This document shows positions 1 through 6,158 of a stretch of DNA of 8,896 bases, piece after piece. The stretch's first letter is position 1, and each line of letters opens with the position of its first letter. Made by a program: the position numbers and the translations under genes. Under the pieces are notes generated by a model. That model was not told the DNA's origin and made no database searches. It was given only the letters and a program-made list of their open reading frames with translations. Origin of the DNA: JAPLDP01 sp964628285 (GTDB lineage: Bacteria; Bacteroidota; Bacteroidia; Bacteroidales; JAGONC01); NCBI GenBank assembly GCA_964628285.1, contig CAZVNP010000083.1:1-8896 (forward strand), written 5' to 3'.

Positions 1-2158
1 CGGCGAGGACATATTCGATAACTGCTTCATTTTTTCCAATACTCTTAAGCAGGTCGACAACCGTTATGACACGGTGACCATATTTCAGGTCGTAATAGGA
101 AGGATAGTCTTCTTCCAGTTGCCTGATAAGCTCCGACATGTCCTGTTTCAATTCGAAGAGTTGGCCGTTCCAATTGCTTATCCGGACCGTATCAGATGGG
201 GATTGTTGTGATTCCTTGGCAATGCGCTGTTGTAACTCATAGATCATCTTGTTGTTATCTTTTTCTTTCTGGATGAGCGCGGCCGGGATATGACCCGTTA
301 TTCTGGCTTCGGCTTCCTGCATGGTCTCATTTAAAATAGCGGCCCTGAGGAGCTCGGCGAAAGAAAAGGCCCGGTTCAGGGCTGTGCTATCTCCATGATG
401 GCGGTATAGCTCCAGGGAAATCATCAGACCGTTAAGAAGAACAGGCCTGTAATTTTCAGTGAGGGCCACCTTGCTTTCAGGATCAGGATAAGAGACGCGT
501 ATAAGTTGTATCAGGTCAACGGCGCGTTGTGAGACCGTCAGGCCGGCCTCCAGTAACGGCAGACTGTCAGGTTCGATTAGGTATAACCCATATAATGCCC
601 TGGCTTTGAATTTTAAAGTCAGCAGCAACTGAACATCCGAAAGACATTCATTAACAGGAGGATTAGAAAAAATATCAGACCGATTAAATGTTTCCGATTC
701 TCCAATCAAGGCTTGTTGTATATAATACAATGCCTCACGGAATGAGCCTTTTAATAAATAATACTCCCCAATATAGTTCAAGACCTCTACTGTCGACTTG
801 TTTCTTAATCCGAATGTTCTGACACTGAGGTCAAAGGCTTTATGGAGGTACGCCATTCCTTTGGTACTGTCATCGTTACGTACCAGCAGAAGGCCGTAAG
901 AAAGATAATTATATATAAGGTTTGGCTGGTTGGGACCGAAATATTTGATACGTGTATTAATGGCCAGCTTATAAAATTTTGATGCGAGATCCACCTCATT
1001 TAACATGGTATAACAATTGGCAATACCATCATAAGTATATGGAAGAAAAGTTGGGTTTACTTTTTTATTAAGGGCGATACATTCCCTATAAGCGTCTTTA
1101 GCTTCTTCGTACTGATGATTTGTATAATAAGCGAATCCGGTAATGGCCTTAATTTTTGAGAGTTTGTCTTCATCAATGGGGTTCTCAAGTTTCAGTATCC
1201 GGGTGGCTTCATTATAATATTGAGCAGCTTTGGGAAACTCTCTTGTTGAAACATAGGTATCCCCGATATCGATATAGATATTGGAAAGCCTGAAATGATC
1301 AGGTCCTAAAGCTGATCTGATGATGAGAACGGCTTTATTGTAAAAAGTCAATGCCGAATCGAACATACCCAGTTTATAATATGTCCCACCAATAGTATGA
1401 CAGATGTCGGCCATATTGGTCTTGTGAATCCGGGTGTCAGATTCATAAATTTGTAATGCTTTCATCGAGTAGTCTATCGCTTCCCGGTACAATCCTTTCA
1501 ATTGGTATGCGTAGGCAACATTGTTATAATATGTCGCCAATCGCCTGTCACTGGGAATGGTACCGTTTTCCTGGTACCTGATGGCTTTTTGATGATACTC
1601 CAGGGTTTTGTCCAGATCGCCTGTCGCACGATAATTAAGCCCGAGTAAGTTATAGAACAATGCCAGAACCGTATCCCTTTTCATTTGATACTTTTTATCC
1701 TTTTTCCAGTTTTCTATGAATTGATTGACAGTGTTGATCGATTCCTGATATTTTGCATCATCCATCAGTATCAATGACCTGATGTATTCAATTGAGGCGC
1801 ATACTTCTATGTCGGTCAAATGATAAACGTGGTACAGGCTATCGGCTCTGAAAAGGTTTAGCCTTGCCATGTCTGTTCTATCCAGTTTCCTTTCCGATTT
1901 GCTGATACCGGCGAGGCTTTTGCAATATGAAGACCAATCATGTTTTATATTATACCATTCGGCTCCCTTTGAAAACCAGATTAATGCACTGTCATAGACG
2001 GCCAGGTCGAATAGATTTTCAGCTATTGTATTGGGATCGATCTTGATCACTGTATGCGAATCCGATTTGACCTGACAAAATGTTTTATTTGTTTCACTAA
2101 TGTGGAAGGCGATCATGACAAGAAGGAAGAGCGTGAAGGATAAATTTTTAAATGTCAT
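1..2158 (-). CDS. Secreted TPR-repeat protein with C-terminal CHAT domain (partial, C-terminus beyond left edge)
   Basis: The frame is open from the start codon at 2158 to the left edge, giving 719 residues. Residues 1-28 look like a Sec signal peptide (basic start, hydrophobic LSFTLFLLVMIAFHI), so the protein is probably exported. Residues about 165-490 form a run of tetratricopeptide repeats, with recurring patterns such as LATYYNNVAYAYQLKGLYREA and DICHTIGGTYYKLGMFDSA. Residues about 560-690 are the long helical region that usually precedes a CHAT domain (ENYRPVLLNGLMISLELY, AFSFAELLRAA), and the end (VDLLKSIGKNEAVIEYVLA) matches the first strand of CHAT. CHAT domains are caspase-fold peptidases; the His/Cys dyad would lie beyond the window, so activity cannot be judged. 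TPRs usually bind partners. An in-frame ATG at 2170 would add four residues; 2158 places the basic signal-peptide start better. No Shine-Dalgarno is visible. The gene is divergent from the small peptide gene. Confidence 0.88.
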   Translation of the reverse strand, partial: MTFKNLSFTLFLLVMIAFHISETNKTFCQVKSDSHTVIKIDPNTIAENLFDLAVYDSALIWFSKGAEWYNIKHDWSSYCKSLAGISKSERKLDRTDMARLNLFRADSLYHVYHLTDIEVCASIEYIRSLILMDDAKYQESINTVNQFIENWKKDKKYQMKRDTVLALFYNLLGLNYRATGDLDKTLEYHQKAIRYQENGTIPSDRRLATYYNNVAYAYQLKGLYREAIDYSMKALQIYESDTRIHKTNMADICHTIGGTYYKLGMFDSALTFYNKAVLIIRSALGPDHFRLSNIYIDIGDTYVSTREFPKAAQYYNEATRILKLENPIDEDKLSKIKAITGFAYYTNHQYEEAKDAYRECIALNKKVNPTFLPYTYDGIANCYTMLNEVDLASKFYKLAINTRIKYFGPNQPNLIYNYLSYGLLLVRNDDSTKGMAYLHKAFDLSVRTFGLRNKSTVEVLNYIGEYYLLKGSFREALYYIQQALIGESETFNRSDIFSNPPVNECLSDVQLLLTLKFKARALYGLYLIEPDSLPLLEAGLTVSQRAVDLIQLIRVSYPDPESKVALTENYRPVLLNGLMISLELYRHHGDSTALNRAFSFAELLRAAILNETMQEAEARITGHIPAALIQKEKDNNKMIYELQQRIAKESQQSPSDTVRISNWNGQLFELKQDMSELIRQLEEDYPSYYDLKYGHRVITVVDLLKSIGKNEAVIEYVLA

Positions 2159-2233
2159 ACCGGTCAACATTAAGGTGTCGGCTTTCTGAAGAAACAGGAA
2201 TTAAAAATACTTCAATTATCAGGAATCTCTCAC

Positions 2234-2264
2234 TAAAAATACAGTGTTGATAAAAATTTTCAAA
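2234..2264 (-). promoter_or_regulatory. Possible Bacteroidetes-type promoter for the TPR-CHAT gene
   Basis: Read on the minus strand, TTTG (2261-2264) is followed after 19 bases by TATTTTTA (2234-2241). This resembles the Bacteroidetes housekeeping pattern of TTTG near -33 and TAnnTTTG near -7, although the last bases of the -7 box differ. The region is A/T-rich, so a chance match is quite possible. The implied leader before the start at 2158 would be about 70 bases. Confidence 0.25.
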
Positions 2265-2274
2265 AAAACCAGCC

Positions 2275-2310
2275 TTACCCCCCCCGACATTTTCCGATCC
2301 CGTGTATTAA
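2275..2310 (+). promoter_or_regulatory. Repeated promoter-like element, copy A (before the peptide gene)
   Basis: The element consists of TTA plus a run of eight C, then GACATTTT, five variable bases, and CCCGTGTATTAA. A second copy with identical core boxes and identical spacing lies at 2731-2763 before the nuclease-like gene. Both copies follow an A/T-rich tract containing AAAATTTT. Two fixed boxes with constant spacing upstream of two genes of the same strand suggest a shared promoter; the spacing would suit an ECF sigma factor, with GACATTTT as the upstream box and CGTGTATTAA as the downstream box. The sigma assignment is inference. The distance from the element to the peptide ATG is 75 bases, leaving a transcribed leader without an obvious ribosome-binding site. 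Confidence 0.6.
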
Positions 2311-2385
2311 CCAGTGAAATGACGCCATTGAAGCGGATGCCGAAAAGCTTTAACAGAGTAGGCAAACACTTTTAAAACCATTGCC

Positions 2386-2532
2386 ATGTTAACACAAAAA
2401 TCATTTCCCTATGACGATCGTTTTTATCAACTGACACATTATGAGATGAATAAGATCAAGGGCGGGGATGAGCCAACCCCGCCACAACCACCTCCTGTGG
2501 GTTCAGGTGGTGGGGATAATGGAGACCATTAA
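2386..2532 (+). CDS. Double-glycine leader peptide, putative secreted peptide or natural-product precursor (48 aa)
   Basis: The ORF encodes 48 residues starting MLTQKSFPYDDRFYQ. Residues 16-27 (LTHYEMNKIKGG) fit the double-glycine leader pattern exactly: Leu at -12, Glu at -8, Met at -7, Ile at -4, Gly-Gly at -2/-1. The KGG ending is typical of Bacteroidetes precursors (the type described by TIGR04149-like models). Cleavage after Gly27 would release a 21-residue core starting DEPTPPQPPP, followed by VGSGGGD and an acidic end; it has no Cys, Ser-rich or Thr-rich stretch apart from one Ser and one Thr, so lanthionine-type modification is unlikely. Such leaders are normally removed by C39-peptidase ABC transporters (PCAT), none of which is in the window; the ABC genes downstream are MacB-like and lack C39. 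No Shine-Dalgarno is seen, as is common in this phylum. A promoter-like element lies 75 bases upstream. Coding status rests on the leader motif and context. Confidence 0.72.
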   Translation: MLTQKSFPYDDRFYQLTHYEMNKIKGGDEPTPPQPPPVGSGGGDNGDH

Positions 2533-2577
2533 CCTTCCTGACCCTATTGAATGTGAAAGTCAGATAGAAAGAAGGTT
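2531..2577 (+). other. Stem-loop overlapping the peptide stop codon
   Basis: AACCTTC (2531-2537) plus CTGAC (2538-2542) can pair with GTCAG (2559-2563) and GAAGGTT (2571-2577), giving 12 base pairs with a 16-base loop and a 7-base bulge on the 3' side. It begins inside the stop codon of the peptide gene. There is no following T-tract, so it is not a standard terminator. The outer arm shares its sequence with the next stem-loop. Together with that stem-loop and the element at 2731-2763 it accounts for the 339-base gap between the peptide and nuclease-like genes; 2652-2730 is A/T-rich with nothing else recognised. Confidence 0.5.
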
Positions 2578-2590
2578 GGCACTCACGCAT

Positions 2591-2651
2591 AAGGTTGCAT
2601 CTGCCTGTTATTACTATACCGATTTTGTATAGCGGGCAGGTGCATAACCTT
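2591..2651 (+). other. Long imperfect inverted repeat (structured 3' UTR or small RNA candidate)
   Basis: Three nested pairings are visible: AAGGTT (2591-2596) with AACCTT (2646-2651), GCA then TCTGCC (2597-2605) with GGCAGG then TGC (2635-2643), and an inner CTATAC (2614-2619) with GTATAG (2627-2632) around the loop CGATTTT. Bulges are a 2-base AT on the right arm and TTATTA on the left. This gives more than 20 pairs over 61 bases. No T-tract follows on either strand, so rho-independent termination is not well supported. It could end or stabilise the peptide transcript, or be a regulatory RNA. Confidence 0.5.
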
Positions 2652-2730
2652 AAAAGATTATATGGTATTAGATTCTGATAATTAATATGTTGTAATAAAC
2701 ATAAGAAATTATCTGAAAATTTTTTTCATT

Positions 2731-2763
2731 TTACCCCGGACATTTTGCCTGCCCGTGTATTAA
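2731..2763 (+). promoter_or_regulatory. Repeated promoter-like element, copy B (before the nuclease-like gene)
   Basis: The copy reads TTACCCC, then GGACATTTT, five variable bases, and CCCGTGTATTAA. The GACATTTT and CCCGTGTATTAA boxes and their spacing are identical to copy A at 2275-2310; the C-run is four rather than eight. It lies 108 bases before the ATG of the nuclease-like gene. Conservation confined to two boxes, with unlike sequence between and after them, argues for a binding site rather than a recent segment duplication. It implies the nuclease-like gene has its own promoter and is not only read through from the peptide gene. Confidence 0.6.
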
Positions 2764-2871
2764 GGGATGAATTAAGGTGAAGATACGGTCACTAATGCGG
2801 ATAGTATACAGTGTCATTATCCGGCAAAGATGATGGCATTGTGATATGGCTTTGCATTTAACGTATAAACC

Positions 2872-3933
2872 ATGAAATACGATATCCTGAAATCGGGGTT
2901 TGGCCGCAAGGTCTCCAGAAGGATCGTGGTCAACCTGTTGAATTTAAAGGAAGGACTGGAGAAGGCTGTTCCGCCGAAGACGAATAACGGCAATTTGCTC
3001 TTAGCCACGTGGAATTTACATGAGTTCGATTCAAACCGTGCCGGTCATGGCCATCGGTTACCGGAATCGTTTCTGTATATTGGTGAGATCCTTTCGGCGT
3101 TCGATCTGATTGTGTTGCAGGAAGTGGATGAAGACCTCTCGCCTTTGGAGCGCCTGCTGTTCACCATGGGCAGTAATTGGGACTATATCGCCACCGAAGC
3201 CGGAAGAGGTATCCGTCACGGGGAACGGATGGCTTTTGTGTATGATTGCAATCGTGTGGTTTTCGAACGAATGACAGGGGCTATGACCCTGCCTGACAAT
3301 ATCCTCGGCAACGACGGCATCAGATTCGTCCAGCCTCCTTTTACCGCCACTTTCAGGACAGGAGAGATCAGGTTCAATATCTGTCCGGTTCACCTTGACC
3401 GTACCACTGACGGCATAGATGATTTAAGTAAAATACCCGGCAAAGTCAATGTAATGGTCAGATTCATCAGGGAGAGAATGGAACGGAACAATGAAAATGG
3501 CGTTCTTGTCGGGGATTTCACCGAGCAGAATCCATATTTTCAGACTATAAAAGCTTTGATGGATAACGGCTTCACGGTCCCGGAACAAATCAGGCAACGG
3601 TTGAGCGGATCGAATAAGTTCACCGTCACACACCATGATCAGATGGCTATCGCGGAACGGAAAAGAGAACTGGAATATGCCGGCAATGACAACAGCGCCG
3701 GGGTGTTCGACTATTACGAGTATGTTTTTCGCGAAGGGGATTATTATCCCTATACCATTTACCTCGATCCCGGTAAAGTAGGGAAAAACAAAAATGGGGA
3801 GACGACCGAAAAGGAAATCGAAGCCTATTTTTCGGATGTCTGGCGTACCTGGCAGATGTCCGATCACCTGCCTCTGTGGGTGGAGATGAAGGTCGACTTC
3901 AGCATGGAGTTCCTCATTGACCTCATACGCTGA
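2872..3933 (+). CDS. Endonuclease/exonuclease/phosphatase (DNase I-like) family protein
   Basis: The 353-residue protein has the motifs of the Mg-dependent EEP phosphoesterase fold in order: ATWNLHEFD (Asn48), VLQEVDE (metal-binding Glu84), GERMAFVYD (118-125), PVHLD (His174), VGDFTEQNP (Asp215), HHDQMA (Asp256) and MSDHLPLWVE (Asp331, catalytic His332). Relatives include DNase I, exonuclease III, and sphingomyelinase- and inositol-phosphatase-like enzymes; the substrate cannot be told from sequence. The pattern WRTWQMSDHLPLWVE resembles a bacterial branch usually annotated only as EEP family protein. No signal peptide or membrane segment is seen, so it is probably cytoplasmic. One oddity is GDFT where the family normally has GDFN: Asn is replaced by Thr217, which may reduce or alter catalysis. 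The ATG follows AACGTATAAACC without a Shine-Dalgarno. It is preceded by promoter-like copy B and followed after 77 bases by a 69-residue ORF. Confidence 0.88.
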   Translation: MKYDILKSGFGRKVSRRIVVNLLNLKEGLEKAVPPKTNNGNLLLATWNLHEFDSNRAGHGHRLPESFLYIGEILSAFDLIVLQEVDEDLSPLERLLFTMGSNWDYIATEAGRGIRHGERMAFVYDCNRVVFERMTGAMTLPDNILGNDGIRFVQPPFTATFRTGEIRFNICPVHLDRTTDGIDDLSKIPGKVNVMVRFIRERMERNNENGVLVGDFTEQNPYFQTIKALMDNGFTVPEQIRQRLSGSNKFTVTHHDQMAIAERKRELEYAGNDNSAGVFDYYEYVFREGDYYPYTIYLDPGKVGKNKNGETTEKEIEAYFSDVWRTWQMSDHLPLWVEMKVDFSMEFLIDLIR

Positions 3934-3944
3934 AGGTGAGCGCA

Positions 3945-3972
3945 CCCTGACCGGGAAGAGCACCCGGCAGGG
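3945..3972 (+). other. GC-rich hairpin after the nuclease-like gene
   Basis: CCCTG-A-CCGGG (3945-3955) can pair with CCCGGCAGGG (3963-3972) around a 7-base loop AAGAGCA, giving 10 pairs with one bulged A. It sits 11 bases after the stop codon. The sequence after it is AGGAAAATTTG, not a T-run, so it is a poor intrinsic terminator; it may protect or process the mRNA, or partly reduce readthrough into the next small gene. Confidence 0.5.
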
Positions 3973-4010
3973 AGGAAAATTTGAAAATGTGAAAATCAAT
4001 AAATACTGAT

Positions 4011-4220
4011 ATGGCCCGGAAGAAACGCTTACCTAAAATATCACCATTGATGAGAGAGATTGCCGATTCAATGGAGGTGGATCCTCTGGAATTACGAAAA
4101 TTCATAGAAGAGATCTTTCTGATGCGTCCGGAAGCTGTCAGCCATGAATATAAGCCACAGTTCCTTGACGAAACCGTATTTTATGACATCCTTTATTTGG
4201 CACCTATCCTTGAGAATTGA
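4011..4220 (+). CDS. Small protein of unknown function (69 aa)
   Basis: I do not recognise this protein. It starts with a basic segment (MARKKRLPK) and is then mostly predicted helix and acidic (MREIADSMEVDPLELRKFIEEIF), ending in a hydrophobic, Tyr/Leu-rich tail (FYDILYLAPILEN). There is no Cys, no signal peptide and no membrane segment. The ORF is on the same strand as the nuclease-like gene, 77 bases downstream, and fills most of the space before the convergent operon. The varied, protein-like composition and position support a real gene. It could be a small partner or regulator of the nuclease-like protein, but that is only inferred from adjacency. No Shine-Dalgarno is visible before the ATG. 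Confidence 0.6.
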   Translation: MARKKRLPKISPLMREIADSMEVDPLELRKFIEEIFLMRPEAVSHEYKPQFLDETVFYDILYLAPILEN

Positions 4221-4272
4221 TTTCGCGGTTTTTCATCTAGGCGGCGGTTTAAAAGTGGGGATGAGCCCGTTG

Positions 4273-4320
4273 GATGTAACGATGTGACGATGTGACGATG
4301 TAACGAAGAAAAGATGTAAC
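4273..4320. repeat. Degenerate 8-bp tandem repeat, GATGTRAC type (six units)
   Basis: Six consecutive 8-base units alternate between GATGTAAC and GATGTGAC: units 1, 4 and 6 are GATGTAAC, units 2 and 3 GATGTGAC, and unit 5 is a degenerate GAAGAAAA. The array lies in the convergent gap between the 69-residue gene and the permease gene. With no spacers and units of 8 bases it is a microsatellite-like array, not a CRISPR. Confidence 0.85.
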
Positions 4321-4331
4321 GGAGTGGAAAC

Positions 4332-4379
4332 AGCGATATAGCAATATAGCCATAGAGCAATGGAGCAATGGAGCAATGA
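4332..4379. repeat. Degenerate 8-bp tandem repeat, AGCAATRK type (six units)
   Basis: Six 8-base units follow one another: AGCGATAT, AGCAATAT, AGCCATAG, then AGCAATGG twice and AGCAATGA. The array starts 12 bases after the GATGTRAC array and ends two bases before the permease stop codon. It has the same period and the same number of units as its neighbour but an unrelated unit sequence. No hairpin with a T-tract was seen, so the terminator of the minus-strand operon is not evident here. Confidence 0.85.
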
Positions 4380-4381
4380 CT

Positions 4382-6136
4382 CTACACCCTCCCAAATATC
4401 AGATTCCCCGGTGTCTCCCTGAATATCCGTGTGATGGTGCGGCGGAAGCGCAGGTACGAGAGGACGAGGATAAGCAGGATGGCGATGGTGGTCATCACCC
4501 ATGAGTCGCCGAAGGTGAAGAGGTCGAAATAAAAGTATGAGCGGTATTCCAATGTGGGTATGAAGGCTTTCATCACGAGGTACACCACGCCGACGTTGCC
4601 GAGCAACCCGGCGAGGATGATGGAGACGACCAGCGGGAAGGCGATGAAGATGAACATCAGCACGAGGAAGATGCGCCCCAGATCAGGGGTGCCGAAGGCC
4701 ATGAAGGTGCCGATGGTCGGTTTGATCTTGTCGAGGTGGCTCTCCAGGACGTGCGACAGGTAGGAGATGATGCTGAAGACGCTGAAGAATAGCAGGATCA
4801 GCGAGATGCCCCGTGTCAGTTTGGTGATGTAGTTGAAATTTTTCTTCGCAATGATCTGGGCCATGTCGGGACGGGGGAAGCCATAACGCCCCACGACAAT
4901 GTTATCGATAAATTGCTCGATCTCATCTAGTTTGCTGAAATGCACCGAGATACGGTCCCAGGGTTGTTGCACCGCCATGATCTTGTCGTAAGAGGTCATG
5001 GGCTGGTAGAAAAGCTCCGTCAGGTCATCCTTGAATTCCCTGAGTGCCGGCCGTGAGATAAGATCGTCATAAACCTGAACGATGGAATCATAGCTGGTGG
5101 TCTCACTGAAGTCGAGCTTGATGGTGTAACCCGGTTTATAGGTGTAAGCGTATTTGATCGGGTAAAGGAAGTCGACGATGGTTTCGAAGTAAGGTATCGT
5201 CAGTCCGTGCAGGACATCGGGATGGTGGTAAATGGTGAGGACGACGCTGTCGAGCAGTTGTACCGCTTTTGTCGAATCGCTGCCGGCGTAATAGATGATC
5301 AGGCTGTGCGTGTTGTCGGGTGAGAAAGGGGAGACTTTCTCGATGGAATAGCCTATGTTGCGGTACATGTAATAGGTGGAGAAGAAATCGATGGGCGCCT
5401 CGGTATCTTTGGGCAGATTCCTCACCACGGCAGTGATGGGTATAGGCACATAGGCATAGTGTGATTTCTCATCGGGAATGCTGACATATATAAACCTGGC
5501 ATCCAGTGGATAGTGCAGGCTCTCGAGGAGCGAGCTGGTAACGATGAGTCCGGGATCCTCCTCGTTGTCGAAGGATTTTTTACCAACTATGCGGTTGGTG
5601 CGGCTGTCCATGATCTGAGGCAGCAGCGGATTGGTCAGATCGATGGTGCGGCCGGCAAAGATACGCCGCTGTTTAGTCTTGTAATCCACGAAGTCGAGAT
5701 AATAAAAGGCAAAACCCGTGCAGGTGACAATGGAATATTTACTCTTCAGTGCGTCGTTGTAATTGATGCTGTCGATGATGGTAATGGCTTCTTTCTCCCT
5801 TTCGGCCGGCACCACAATGTTCACGAAATTCACATAGGGATCGTTCATTTTTTCGCCCAGGTAAATCAGACTGCCGTTGGAGAAACCGATGGCCAGGAAA
5901 GTAATGACCATGATGCCAACCAGTATCCAGAAATTCTTGAAATTATACCGTGCATTTAACAACTCTTCCGATTCCTTCTCATAGAAAAGTTTTCTGAAAT
6001 CCCTGCTCCTGACTTTTCCCTCCTCTTTTTTAATGTTGAAAATCGAATGGACGAACATGCAGATGCCTATGATAGTGCAGGATATGCCCCGGTTGATGCC
6101 ATTGACAATACGTCCTAAAAAACCCTTCCGCTTCAT
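4382..6136 (-). CDS. MacB/FtsX-like ABC transporter permease
   Basis: Using the start at 6136 the protein has 584 residues. It has the MacB-type plan: one membrane helix (about 69-92), a large periplasmic domain of some 350 residues, then three helices (about 443-461, 488-521, 545-563). The stretch DKIKPTIGTFMAFGTPDLGRIF after the second helix matches the FtsX-domain coupling segment. Such permeases use ATP to move a periplasmic domain (mechanotransmission) and act in lipoprotein release, macrolide or peptide export, or signalling rather than bulk uptake; the substrate is unknown here. A hydrophobic stretch at 17-33 (GISCTIIGICMFVHSIF) may be an extra membrane-associated helix. An in-frame ATG at 6208 would overlap the ATPase gene, but the 6136 start has a strong AGGAG six bases upstream and leaves a 22-base gap. 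It is encoded directly after its ATPase. Confidence 0.87.
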   Translation of the reverse strand: MKRKGFLGRIVNGINRGISCTIIGICMFVHSIFNIKKEEGKVRSRDFRKLFYEKESEELLNARYNFKNFWILVGIMVITFLAIGFSNGSLIYLGEKMNDPYVNFVNIVVPAEREKEAITIIDSINYNDALKSKYSIVTCTGFAFYYLDFVDYKTKQRRIFAGRTIDLTNPLLPQIMDSRTNRIVGKKSFDNEEDPGLIVTSSLLESLHYPLDARFIYVSIPDEKSHYAYVPIPITAVVRNLPKDTEAPIDFFSTYYMYRNIGYSIEKVSPFSPDNTHSLIIYYAGSDSTKAVQLLDSVVLTIYHHPDVLHGLTIPYFETIVDFLYPIKYAYTYKPGYTIKLDFSETTSYDSIVQVYDDLISRPALREFKDDLTELFYQPMTSYDKIMAVQQPWDRISVHFSKLDEIEQFIDNIVVGRYGFPRPDMAQIIAKKNFNYITKLTRGISLILLFFSVFSIISYLSHVLESHLDKIKPTIGTFMAFGTPDLGRIFLVLMFIFIAFPLVVSIILAGLLGNVGVVYLVMKAFIPTLEYRSYFYFDLFTFGDSWVMTTIAILLILVLSYLRFRRTITRIFRETPGNLIFGRV

Positions 6137-6142
6137 GGGTCT

Positions 6143-6147
6143 CTCCT
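6143..6147 (-). promoter_or_regulatory. Strong ribosome-binding site deciding the permease start
   Basis: Read on the minus strand, AAAGGAGAGACCC precedes the ATG at 6136, with AGGAG six bases from the start codon. It is the only clear Shine-Dalgarno in the window and favours the 584-residue permease over the longer 608-residue reading from 6208, which would begin inside the ATPase gene. Confidence 0.75.
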
Positions 6148-6158
6148 TTGATGGTGAA

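Noticed and set aside
2319..2375. 18-codon ORF (MTPLKRMPKSFNRVGKHF) in the leader of the peptide gene
   Set aside because: It sits just after promoter-like copy A and could be an upstream leader ORF, but it is very short, has no ribosome-binding site and nothing beyond an open frame supports it.
2824..2855. Weak hairpin GCAAAG/CTTTGC in the leader of the nuclease-like gene
   Set aside because: Only six base pairs around a 20-base loop; expected by chance in sequence of this length.
3424..3999. 191-codon open frame on the minus strand
   Set aside because: It lies opposite the nuclease-like gene, whose catalytic motifs fix the plus-strand frame as coding; the minus reading has no recognisable domain.
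4273..4379. CRISPR array
   Set aside because: Units are 8 bases with no spacers and there are no cas genes; these are simple tandem repeats.
5513..5959. 148-codon open frame on the plus strand
   Set aside because: It lies opposite the periplasmic domain of the permease and has no independent support.
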